A stretch of 64,000 nucleotides of DNA, taken from NCBI GenBank assembly GCA_041395625.1, contig JAWLAE010000007.1, forward strand, positions 11,924-75,923. Direction: 5' to 3'. Below, piece by piece: positions 9,543 through 17,019 of the stretch. Below the pieces are notes generated by a model. The model ran no database searches. It saw nothing but the letters and a program-made list of their open reading frames with translations, and had not been told where the DNA came from. Source of the DNA: CADEED01 sp041395625. Its GTDB lineage: Bacteria > Pseudomonadota > Gammaproteobacteria > Steroidobacterales > Steroidobacteraceae. The first letter of the stretch is position 1. Each line of letters begins with the position of its first letter. The position numbers and the translations under genes are program-made.

Positions 9543-10660
9543 GTGCCGCTCACCGGTGCCGCTGGCGCGGTCGTTCCACCACCATCACTGCTGGCCTCGA
9601 TCACGGCAGCGCCATCTCGTGCCTTGAACGTGCCATCGACTATCACCCGCTCGCCCTCGGTCAAGCCCTGCACCACCGCTACCGTGCCTGGACGGCGCAG
9701 GCCGGTCGTTACCTCACGGCGCCGAGCGCGGCCGTTCGCAACGACGTAGACGTAGTTCTTGCCATCCTCTGGCACCAAGGCCTGTTCCGGCAGTACCAGC
9801 ATCGGTGTCGGACTCCCCCGCAAGCTGACGCTCATGAACATGCCGGGTTTCAGCACGCCATCCGGGTTAGGCAACTCGGCCCGTACCGCCAACGAGCGGG
9901 TCACCGGGTCCACGCGCGGCGATATCGTCGTCACCTTGCCCGTGAACACACGATCCGGCAGCCCATCCACCCGCGCCTCCACCGCCAGCCCGACTGCCAG
10001 ATCGGCGAGGAAGCTCTGCGGTACGGTGAACTCGAGCTTGATGACAGACGTGTCGTCCAGCGTGGTGATTACGTCACCAGGACCCACCAGACCGCCCACA
10101 CTGACGCGCCGAAATCCGGTCTCGCCGTCGAAGGGTGCGCGAATCGTCGTGTCGGCCAGCCGTGCGCGCGCTGCCGCCACGCGTGCTTCTGCAGTCTTGA
10201 CCGCTGTCGCGAGTTGCTCGAGTTGGGCGCGCGACAGCGCCGCAGTAAGACCGAGATCCCGGCCGCGCGCGAATTGGTTGCGGCTCTCGGCGAGATTGGC
10301 CTCCGCTTCCGCGAGCTCAGCGGCCGTCTGGGCACTATCCAGCTCGACCAGCACTGACCCCCGCCGAACCCGCTGACCTTCCTGAAAGCGGGTGGCTGTG
10401 ATCCGGTTCGATACCTTGGCGGTGATCGCGACTGATTCGTTCGCCAGTGCCGTACCGACCGCCTCGATCTCGACACCCAGCAGGCTGCGCTCCGGCACGA
10501 TCGTGCTGACTGCGAGGGGTGCCCGCTGTGCACCGCCAGGCCCTGCGGTGGCTGGCGCCGCGCTGTCATCACAGCTCACGGCACCGATGACCGCGAGTGC
10601 GCTCCACAATGCGTGCCAAAAAGCCGCACGGGAGCGGCGTCTGCTCGAGGATAGGACCAT
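9539..10660 (-). CDS. RND efflux periplasmic adaptor (membrane fusion protein)
   Basis: A 373-residue AcrA/MexE-type adaptor linking the permease to an outer-membrane channel. It has an N-terminal hydrophobic segment ending in Cys30 (AVIGAVSC), a probable lipoprotein anchor. A split lipoyl domain flanks an alpha-helical hairpin (about 110-165), followed by DTTIRAPFDGETGFRRVSVG and a beta-barrel region (AVRAELPNPDGVLKPGMF), as is typical. The start lies one base beyond the stop of the upstream unknown gene. The cluster reads mrcA - unknown - adaptor - permease - amidohydrolase on one strand. Confidence 0.93.
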   Translation of the reverse strand: MVLSSSRRRSRAAFWHALWSALAVIGAVSCDDSAAPATAGPGGAQRAPLAVSTIVPERSLLGVEIEAVGTALANESVAITAKVSNRITATRFQEGQRVRRGSVLVELDSAQTAAELAEAEANLAESRNQFARGRDLGLTAALSRAQLEQLATAVKTAEARVAAARARLADTTIRAPFDGETGFRRVSVGGLVGPGDVITTLDDTSVIKLEFTVPQSFLADLAVGLAVEARVDGLPDRVFTGKVTTISPRVDPVTRSLAVRAELPNPDGVLKPGMFMSVSLRGSPTPMLVLPEQALVPEDGKNYVYVVANGRARRREVTTGLRRPGTVAVVQGLTEGERVIVDGTFKARDGAAVIEASSDGGGTTAPAAPVSGT

Positions 10661-10661
10661 A

Positions 10662-11291
10662 CTAACTAACTAAATCCGTTGTTGTCTCGGCCAGCAGCGC
10701 ACGCACTTCAGCAGCGTCGGCGCGGCGCGTCGGTCTGCCGTCCACGACACTGACCGGCGATTGACGCACGCCGTCATGCGAGAAGACTACGGCCTCGACT
10801 GTATGGTCGTCGATCTCGAATCGTACCCCCGGGTGGGCGACGATCCGATCAGCGCTGTACTTCAAGCGCCGCTCGAAGAATTCGTGCCGGATGCCGCGAT
10901 CGAACAGCATGAAGCTCACCGTCTCGGCGCTATCCGCGAACACATGCAGCTGAATGTCGTTGTGCGCGCTCGCGGTGCCGAGCAGCACCGCGCCCACCAG
11001 CCGTGGTTGGTACTCCGCCAGCAGCTCCATCGCGGCCAATGCCGCCGTTCGCTGCGCCCGCAATTCCTGCGCATGCTCCTCGCCGCCAAAGAGCCGCTGA
11101 TACTCGACCAGCGCCGCCTGAATCTCGCTGTTGCGCGGCAGCTGGCCATTGTCGAACACGCCCAGGCGCTCGGCCGCTTTACGCTTGGCCGTGAGAAAGT
11201 CACGGATGCCATGCTCGGCCATGAGCCGCGCAGCTTCCTGGGCAACGCTGCGCCGCAGGTTGTCAGGCCGCGGCAGAATTCTCCGGTTCAT
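10662..11291 (-). CDS. Hypothetical protein translationally coupled to mrcA
   Basis: A 209-residue soluble protein I cannot place in a named family with certainty. The N-terminal 60 residues are helical and charged (NLRRSVAQEAARLMAEHGIRD). The middle has GAVLLGTASAHNDIQLHVF, which faintly recalls the GS-x-D-x-D core of nucleotidyltransferases but lacks a clear acidic pair. A motif FFERRLKYSADRIVAHPG follows. Its ATG overlaps the mrcA stop by one base (TGATG), and its own stop is one base before the efflux adaptor start, so it is embedded in one unit. Real gene: likely. Function: unknown. Confidence 0.75.
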   Translation of the reverse strand: MNRRILPRPDNLRRSVAQEAARLMAEHGIRDFLTAKRKAAERLGVFDNGQLPRNSEIQAALVEYQRLFGGEEHAQELRAQRTAALAAMELLAEYQPRLVGAVLLGTASAHNDIQLHVFADSAETVSFMLFDRGIRHEFFERRLKYSADRIVAHPGVRFEIDDHTVEAVVFSHDGVRQSPVSVVDGRPTRRADAAEVRALLAETTTDLVS

Positions 11292-13729
11292 CAGAAGATC
11301 TGGTCGTTAGTTGGGGGTGGCGGACGGCGCGGATCGGCAGGCACGGTGGCCGGTGCGCCGCTGAAAGGATTGTTCGGCACGTCGCTGCCCCCCATGATGC
11401 CGAGACTCGGCAGGCGATCTGCCCGGAAATACTCGAACAGACCTGGTTCTTCACCGGTCGCGGGGCCACCGGTCGTCGGTGAAATCATCACCTGCACGAT
11501 ACCGTCGGGCACCGGGCGCCGGCGCTCAGGAACACCCTGCAGCGCGACGCGCATGAAATCGAGCCAGATCGGAATAGCAGTCTTGGCGCCTTCCTCACTC
11601 TCGCCCAGTGAGCGCGTCTGGTCGAATCCGACCCAGGCGGTGGCGACCAAATCGGAGTTGAAGCCGTTGAACCAGGTGTCCATCGAGTCGTTGGTAGTTC
11701 CGGTCTTGCCGGCGATATCGCCGCGACCCAGCGCGAGGGCGCGGCGGCCAGTGCCGCGCTTGACGACGTCCGCCATGATGTCGCCCATCAGGAACGCGAC
11801 CTGGGGAGAAATCACTCGCTCCGCCGGCTGGCCGCCTTTCAGTCTGGCGTCTCCCGGAGGGCAGCCTGGACAGACGACCGTTGGGGCCGCGCTATACACG
11901 ACCTCCCCCGACGGTGCTTCGATCTTCTCGATGAAGTACGGCTCCACGCGATAGCCACCGTTGGCAAAGACGCAGTACGCGGTTGCCATCTCGAGCGGTG
12001 TGGCCTGCATGGTGCCCAGCGCCAGCGTGAGATTTTGCGGCAGCGCCTCGCGCGCAAAGCCGAAGCGCGTTGCATAGTCGGTTGCGGCCTTCAGGCCCAG
12101 CTCTTTCAGAATGCGGATCGACACCAGATTGCGCGAACGTACCAGTGCCTCGCGCAAACGCATCGGCCCGCCAAAAGTGCCGCCGGAATTCTCCGGGCGC
12201 CAGTCCGCCTCTTCGCCGCTGCTCTCGACGACCACCGGCGCATCGACAATGATCGACGAGGCTGTGAAGTCGTTAGCAAGCGCGGCAGCATAGAGAAACG
12301 GCTTGAAGCCGGAGCCTGGCTGGCGTTTGGCCTGCGTCACGCGATTGAACTTGCCGAGACTCTTGTCGAAATAGTCGAAGCCGCCGACCAGCGATACGAT
12401 TGCGCCGTCGTTCGGGTTGACGGCCACGAGCGCTGCCTCGGCTTCCGGTACCTGCGCGAGCCGCAACTTCTCCCCCTGGTCATCGAAGGTGGTGTAGATA
12501 ACGTCGCCGCGCGTTAGAATCTGTCCTGCGGTCTTCGGTTCCGGGCCTAACAACATTTCTGTTTCGTACTTGCGGGCCCAGGACATGCCGGGCCAGTCGA
12601 TCTGCATGAAGCCGCGTTCCTTGAGATAGACGCGCGCCGATTTCTCGGCTACCGACACGACTACCGCCGGCGCAAGCAGTCCGACAGTCGTGTACTCTTC
12701 CAGTAGCCGATCGAATTGTTCGGCGGTTTCGTTGCCACTCAGGTCCGTCTTGGACGTTGCGCCACGCCAGCCGTGACGTTGATCGTATTCCACCAGACCA
12801 TTGCGCAACGCTTGATTGGCCGCAGTCTGCAAGCGGCCATCGATGCTGGTGTAGACCCGGTAGCCGGCGTTCTGCGCCGCGGCGCCGTAGCGCTTGATGA
12901 TCTCGAGACGCACCATTTCCGCGACATACGGCGCATCCACTTCCGCGACCGGCCGGTGGGATTTGGCCCGCAGCGGCTCCCTGCCAGCGGCCTCGGCTGC
13001 TGCCGCGTCGACGAGGCCGAGTTCGAGCATCCGACGCAACACATACGCACGACGTTCCGCCGCGCCCTGGGGATTGGTGATGGGGTTGAAGCTGGACGGT
13101 GACTGCGGCACCCGCGCGAGCGTCGCGGCTTCGGCCAGGGTCAGCTCGTTCAGGTTCTTGCCGAAGTAGGTTTCGGCCGCCGCGGCCACGCCGTAAGAGC
13201 GTTGTCCGAAAAAAATCACGTTCAGGTACAGGCCCAAAATCTCCTGCTTGGTGAACTCACGCTCCAGCCGATAAGTGAGGAAGATTTCCTGCAGCTTGCG
13301 ACGGATCGTTCGATCCTGGGTTAGAAACAGATTGCGGGCGGCCTGCATCGTGATGGTGCTGGCGCCCTGCGCGAAGTCCGCCGATGCAACATTGACTAAC
13401 AACGCGCGCATGATGCCTTGCCAGTCGAAGCCGTGGTGGGTGAAGAAGCGGTCGTCCTCGGCAGCGATGAAAGCGTTGCGGACGACTGCCGGTATCTCGC
13501 TGTATTTGACCGGGCTCCTGCGCTCGGTGCCGATCTGCGCAATCAGCTTGCTTTCGCGCGAGTACACCCGCAGGGGCACCTGCAGCTCGATCGACTTCAT
13601 GGTGGCGGCCGAGGGCAGCGACGGTTCCACATAGATGTAGCTGCAGGTCAATGCATAGGCCGCCAGAAGTGTGAGGGCTATCACACTGAACACTGCTGCC
13701 AACCCCAAACGCATCATTTTTCGACTCAC
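11291..13729 (-). CDS. mrcA: Penicillin-binding protein 1A (bifunctional transglycosylase/transpeptidase)
   Basis: An 812-residue class A PBP that polymerises and cross-links peptidoglycan. A TM helix spans about residues 8-30. The GT51 domain has catalytic Glu91 in EDDRFFTHHG and QGASTITMQ at about 121. The transpeptidase motifs are SxxK at Ser473 (SGFK), SRN at 532-534 and KTGTTN at 675-680. The segment between the domains (about 315-425) is the PBP1A-specific OB-like insertion. It diverges from the pil operon, the arrangement seen in Pseudomonas and many other gammaproteobacteria, and the shared intergenic region begins at 13730. Also known as ponA. Confidence 0.97.
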   Translation of the reverse strand: MSRKMMRLGLAAVFSVIALTLLAAYALTCSYIYVEPSLPSAATMKSIELQVPLRVYSRESKLIAQIGTERRSPVKYSEIPAVVRNAFIAAEDDRFFTHHGFDWQGIMRALLVNVASADFAQGASTITMQAARNLFLTQDRTIRRKLQEIFLTYRLEREFTKQEILGLYLNVIFFGQRSYGVAAAAETYFGKNLNELTLAEAATLARVPQSPSSFNPITNPQGAAERRAYVLRRMLELGLVDAAAAEAAGREPLRAKSHRPVAEVDAPYVAEMVRLEIIKRYGAAAQNAGYRVYTSIDGRLQTAANQALRNGLVEYDQRHGWRGATSKTDLSGNETAEQFDRLLEEYTTVGLLAPAVVVSVAEKSARVYLKERGFMQIDWPGMSWARKYETEMLLGPEPKTAGQILTRGDVIYTTFDDQGEKLRLAQVPEAEAALVAVNPNDGAIVSLVGGFDYFDKSLGKFNRVTQAKRQPGSGFKPFLYAAALANDFTASSIIVDAPVVVESSGEEADWRPENSGGTFGGPMRLREALVRSRNLVSIRILKELGLKAATDYATRFGFAREALPQNLTLALGTMQATPLEMATAYCVFANGGYRVEPYFIEKIEAPSGEVVYSAAPTVVCPGCPPGDARLKGGQPAERVISPQVAFLMGDIMADVVKRGTGRRALALGRGDIAGKTGTTNDSMDTWFNGFNSDLVATAWVGFDQTRSLGESEEGAKTAIPIWLDFMRVALQGVPERRRPVPDGIVQVMISPTTGGPATGEEPGLFEYFRADRLPSLGIMGGSDVPNNPFSGAPATVPADPRRPPPPTNDQIF

Positions 13730-13784
13730 GGCCTGTTACACCTTATTGCGCCCGTCGCGGCACCTATGCATAGTAAATGCTGTT

Positions 13785-13872
13785 GATGGGCAAACTCACC
13801 GAAAGGTGACGACGCAAAGCTTCCGGTCTAAGGGTCAATGGAAGGACTTACGACAGCGGGGTTGCCGTTGGG
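13785..13872 (+). promoter_or_regulatory. Probable GEMM-I (class I) cyclic di-GMP riboswitch upstream of pilM
   Basis: The segment matches the GEMM-I consensus in order: GGGCAAAC (from 13788), a hairpin TCACC-GAAA-GGTGA (13796-13809) with the characteristic GAAA tetraloop, GACGCAAAGC just after it, the tetraloop-receptor-like CCGGTCTAAGG, and AGCGGGGTTGCCG closing the aptamer (about 13855-13867). These are the most conserved blocks of the Vibrio Vc2 aptamer. It begins about 55 bp from the mrcA start and lies about 255 nt upstream of pilM in the same direction. Class I c-di-GMP riboswitches are known to control pilus and motility genes. Whether it turns the operon on or off cannot be read here. 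Confidence 0.88.
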
Positions 13873-14125
13873 AACCGATGCACGGGTCGAGCGCTTCGCC
13901 CGTCGACTAGATACCCAGCGTCAGCCTCCTGGCGACGTCCGCCGACCTGCCACGGTCTTAGGCTTTACGGCTCTCCATCACGTTTTGGATGCCTACCCGA
14001 TCCAAATACGTTGGTTTCGTGAGGAAGGTCTCGTTCAATTTAACTTCATGCTGATATATAGTGTCCGCAATTCTAACCCCACTGCGCGAATCAGGGCGTA
14101 ACTTACTGAAAGGTATGCGAAAGTG
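13873..14125 (+). other. Long untranslated leader between riboswitch and pilM
   Basis: About 250 bases with no convincing gene. It contains a stem-loop near 13919-13938 (CGTC-A-GCC, loop TCCT, GGCGACG) without a following U-run, and an AT-rich stretch around 14035-14070. One of these could be the expression platform or a secondary promoter. I see no clear intrinsic terminator. Confidence 0.5.
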
Positions 14126-15187
14126 ATGTTCCTTCTACGTAAGGATCGCCCCCTGCTTGGGCTTGACATAACGACGTCGTCGGTCAAATTGATCGAGTTG
14201 TCGCGGTCAGGGGGTTCCTATCGAGTCGAATCGTATGCGGCGGAGCCTACGCCGCAAAATGCCATGAACGAGAAGGCCATTGTCGACGCGGAAGCGGTCG
14301 GTGAGGCCATCCGGCGCGCTGTGAAGCGGGCCGGCGCCAAGAGCCGTGAAGTCGCCATTGCGATTTCGGGCGATGCGGCGATCACCAAGGTGATCCAGAT
14401 GCCGCGCAATTTGCGCGAAATCGATCTCGAAGCCCAGGTCGAGATGCAGGCGGACCAGTACATCCCGTTCCCGATGGACGAGGTGAGCTACGACTTCGAG
14501 GTGCTGGGTCCTTCTGAAAAAGACCCCGAGACCAACGACGTGTTGCTGGTGGCCACGCGTTCCGAGAACGTCGAGCAGCGCCAGGCTGCGGTCAGTGCGG
14601 CTGGCCTCACACCGAAGATCGTCGACGTCGAGGCATTTGCACTCGAAAACGCCTGCAAACTGATGCAGCACCAGATGCCCGATGGCGGCATCGATCGCAC
14701 CATTGCGGTGGTCGATTTCGGCGCCAGCAGCACGACGTTCTCGGTGTTGCGCAACATGAAGGTCATTTACACGCGCGATTTCACTTTCGGTGGCCAGCAG
14801 CTCACCGAAGAGATCATGCGCACCTACGGGCTGTCGATGGAAGAGGCCGGCCGCGCCAAGAAAGAAGGCGGATTGCCGGGCAACTTCCAGGCGGAAGTGC
14901 TCGATCCGTTCATCGATGACATGACCCAGCAGGTCAGTCGGTCGTTGCAGTTCTATCTGGCGTCCGGCTCTGGCCGTGAGCAGCCGGAAAAGATCCTGGT
15001 TTGCGGTGGCTGCGCCAATATCTCGGGCGTAGCCGATGTCATCTCGAGCCGTGTCGGTATCAGCGCTGAGCGCGGCGATCCGCTCGGTACGATGAAGCTG
15101 TCGTCCCGCGCCAAAGCGCAGGCGGTTGCGCGTGATGCCACGGCTTTGCTGACTGCATGCGGGCTGGCCCTGCGGAGCTTCGACTAA
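14126..15187 (+). CDS. pilM: Type IV pilus assembly protein PilM
   Basis: A 353-residue actin-like ATPase-fold protein, the cytoplasmic member of the type IV pilus alignment subcomplex; it binds the N-terminus of PilN. Visible are LLGLDITTSSVKLIEL at the start (phosphate-1 loop), IAVVDFGASSTTFSVL at about residue 194 (phosphate-2) and ILVCGGCANISG near 290 (adenosine motif). A GTG three bases upstream (14123) is an alternative start. The stop overlaps the pilN ATG by one base (TAATG). First gene of the riboswitch-led operon. Confidence 0.97.
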   Translation: MFLLRKDRPLLGLDITTSSVKLIELSRSGGSYRVESYAAEPTPQNAMNEKAIVDAEAVGEAIRRAVKRAGAKSREVAIAISGDAAITKVIQMPRNLREIDLEAQVEMQADQYIPFPMDEVSYDFEVLGPSEKDPETNDVLLVATRSENVEQRQAAVSAAGLTPKIVDVEAFALENACKLMQHQMPDGGIDRTIAVVDFGASSTTFSVLRNMKVIYTRDFTFGGQQLTEEIMRTYGLSMEEAGRAKKEGGLPGNFQAEVLDPFIDDMTQQVSRSLQFYLASGSGREQPEKILVCGGCANISGVADVISSRVGISAERGDPLGTMKLSSRAKAQAVARDATALLTACGLALRSFD

Positions 15188-15792
15188 TGCCACGTATAAA
15201 CTTACTGCCCTGGCGCGCCGAGCAACGCCGCGAGAAGAAGACGCGGTTCTTGATCGCGCTCGGCGGCGCTGCGCTGGCGGCGTGCGCGGTTGCGTTCATC
15301 GGCTACCTTACGTTTGACAGCATGATCAGCTCGCAGGAAGAGCGCAATCAGCGGCTGCGGACCGAGATCGCGGAGCTCGACAAGCAGATCGAGAAGATCA
15401 ACAGCCTCGAGCAGGAAAAGAACCGCTTCATCGCGCGCATGGACATCATCGAAAAGCTGCAGCGTTCGCGTCCCGAGATCGTGCACGTGTTCGACGAGCT
15501 GGCCAAGACCGTGCCCGATGGCACCTATCTCACCGGCATCACCCAGGCCGAGAAGCGCCTGAAACTCGAGGGCGTCGCCCAGTCCTCGACCCGGGTGTCG
15601 GCGTTCATGCGCCGTATCGACGAATCCAGCTGGCTCAAGAATCCGGAGCTCGAGGTGATCGAGAACAAGCAGAATGGGCCGCTGGGCTCGTCGTTCGTTC
15701 TGTTCGCGGATCAGGTGACGGTCGCGGATACCGAGCCCGAGGCGGAGGCTGACAAGCCACGCCAGCGCCGCGCCCAGGCGACGGGGGGCTGA
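15187..15792 (+). CDS. pilN: Type IV pilus assembly protein PilN
   Basis: A 201-residue bitopic inner-membrane protein. It opens with MPRINLLPWR, the cytoplasmic PilM-binding motif (INLLPxR), then one TM helix (about residues 22-43), a coiled coil (about 46-85, SQEERNQRLRTEIAELDKQ) and a periplasmic ferredoxin-like domain that pairs with PilO. It starts in the last codon of pilM and ends 4 bp before pilO. An upstream in-frame extension to 15157 lies inside pilM and was rejected because it would bury the conserved motif. Confidence 0.97.
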   Translation: MPRINLLPWRAEQRREKKTRFLIALGGAALAACAVAFIGYLTFDSMISSQEERNQRLRTEIAELDKQIEKINSLEQEKNRFIARMDIIEKLQRSRPEIVHVFDELAKTVPDGTYLTGITQAEKRLKLEGVAQSSTRVSAFMRRIDESSWLKNPELEVIENKQNGPLGSSFVLFADQVTVADTEPEAEADKPRQRRAQATGG

Positions 15793-15796
15793 TCAC

Positions 15797-16462
15797 ATGA
15801 GCGTATTGGAAGATCTTCGCGCCCTCGACCCGAATGACCCAGGTCGCTGGCCCCTGCCAGTGCGCGCCGGTGTGGTCGCCGTTGCGTTCGTCTTGGTGCT
15901 CGCTCTGCTGTTCTGGTTCCTCGTTTGGGAAAAACAGAAGCCGATTCTGGATCAGCGCGTCCAGGAAGAGCAGACGCTGCGCGGCGAATTCCAGACCAAG
16001 CATTCCAAGGCCGCCAATCTCGCCATCTACGAACAGCAATTGGCCGATATCGGCCGCTCGTTCGGCGCACTGCTGCGCCAGTTGCCGGGCAAGACCGAGG
16101 TGCCCAGCCTGCTGGTAGACATCTCGCAGGTCGGCGTCGCGTCGGGACTGCAGGAAAAGCTTTTTCAGCCCGCGCCGGAAATCAAGAAGGATTTCTACGC
16201 GGAGTTGCCCATCAAGATCCGTTTGACGGGCAGTTACCACCAGTTCGGTGAGTTCGTGAGCGGCATCGCGGCGCTGCCACGTATCGTCACGCTGCACGAC
16301 ATCGCGATCAAGGCCGCCGAGAAGGACTCGTTCGATCAGTTGACGCTCGATCTCACCGGCAAGACCTATCGCTACCTGGATGAAGAAGAGATCGCGGCTG
16401 CCGAAGCAGAAAAACGCAAGGCAGACCAGGCCAATCGCGCCGTCAATGGCGGCACAGAGTAA
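15797..16462 (+). CDS. pilO: Type IV pilus assembly protein PilO
   Basis: A 221-residue inner-membrane protein with one TM helix (about residues 25-46, VRAGVVAVAFVLVLALLFWF), a coiled coil (about 50-80) and a periplasmic domain with the family phrases LLRQLPGKTEVPSLLVDIS, FQPAPEIKKDFYAELPI and LTGSYHQFGEFVSGIAALPRIVTLHD. It forms a heterodimer with PilN that links the inner-membrane motor to PilP and PilQ. The end is acidic, then lysine-rich. It sits between pilN and pilP in the standard order. Confidence 0.97.
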   Translation: MSVLEDLRALDPNDPGRWPLPVRAGVVAVAFVLVLALLFWFLVWEKQKPILDQRVQEEQTLRGEFQTKHSKAANLAIYEQQLADIGRSFGALLRQLPGKTEVPSLLVDISQVGVASGLQEKLFQPAPEIKKDFYAELPIKIRLTGSYHQFGEFVSGIAALPRIVTLHDIAIKAAEKDSFDQLTLDLTGKTYRYLDEEEIAAAEAEKRKADQANRAVNGGTE

Positions 16463-16482
16463 GTACGGGCAGGGACACAAGC

Positions 16483-17019
16483 ATGATCAGGGCAGGAAAT
16501 CCCAACGGCTCGCGCGCGCGTTTGCTGATTCTGGCAACCGCAGTGCTGACGCTGACGGCATGCTCGAGCAAGAACGATGAGCTCGAACGTTTCATTACCG
16601 ATACCAGGCAGCAGCCGGGTGGCCGAGTCGAGCCATTGCCGGAAGTGAAGCCATACGAGTCCTTTGCATACTCCGCTTCGCCCATGCGTTCGCCGTTTCA
16701 GCCGGGAGGCTCTGCGCAGGGGCCCACGGGTTCGCCGCAGTTGCGGCCCGATCAGCGGCGCAACCGTGAATTCCTCGAGCAATTCTCGCTCGACACATTG
16801 AGGATGGTCGGCACGCTGAAGATCGATTCCCGCACGTTTGGTCTGGTGCAGACCAAGGACGGGCTCGTGCATCGCGTGCAACCTGGCAATTACATGGGTC
16901 AGAGCGACGGCAAGGTCGTCGAAGTAACGCCCTCCAAGATTAGCGTCGTGGAAATTACTCCGGATGGTCTCGGCGGGTATATGGAACGCCCCGCCGCGCT
17001 CGCCCTGAATACACGATGA
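16483..17019 (+). CDS. pilP: Type IV pilus lipoprotein PilP
   Basis: A 178-residue lipoprotein with a signal peptide and lipobox LTAC (Cys27). A proline-rich linker follows, then the HR-type beta domain (FSLDTLRMVGTL, FGLVQTKDGLVHRV, GNYMGQSDGKVVEV) that contacts the PilQ periplasmic domain. It anchors in the inner membrane and connects PilNO to the secretin. The stop overlaps the pilQ start by 4 bp (ATGA). Confidence 0.97.
   Translation: MIRAGNPNGSRARLLILATAVLTLTACSSKNDELERFITDTRQQPGGRVEPLPEVKPYESFAYSASPMRSPFQPGGSAQGPTGSPQLRPDQRRNREFLEQFSLDTLRMVGTLKIDSRTFGLVQTKDGLVHRVQPGNYMGQSDGKVVEVTPSKISVVEITPDGLGGYMERPAALALNTR

Noticed and set aside
13838..14101. 87-codon frame in the pilM leader
   Set aside because: It begins within the c-di-GMP aptamer, has no ribosome site or motif, and its sequence is explained by RNA structure.
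14207..15193. Minus-strand 328-codon open frame
   Set aside because: Antisense to pilM and without any recognisable motif.
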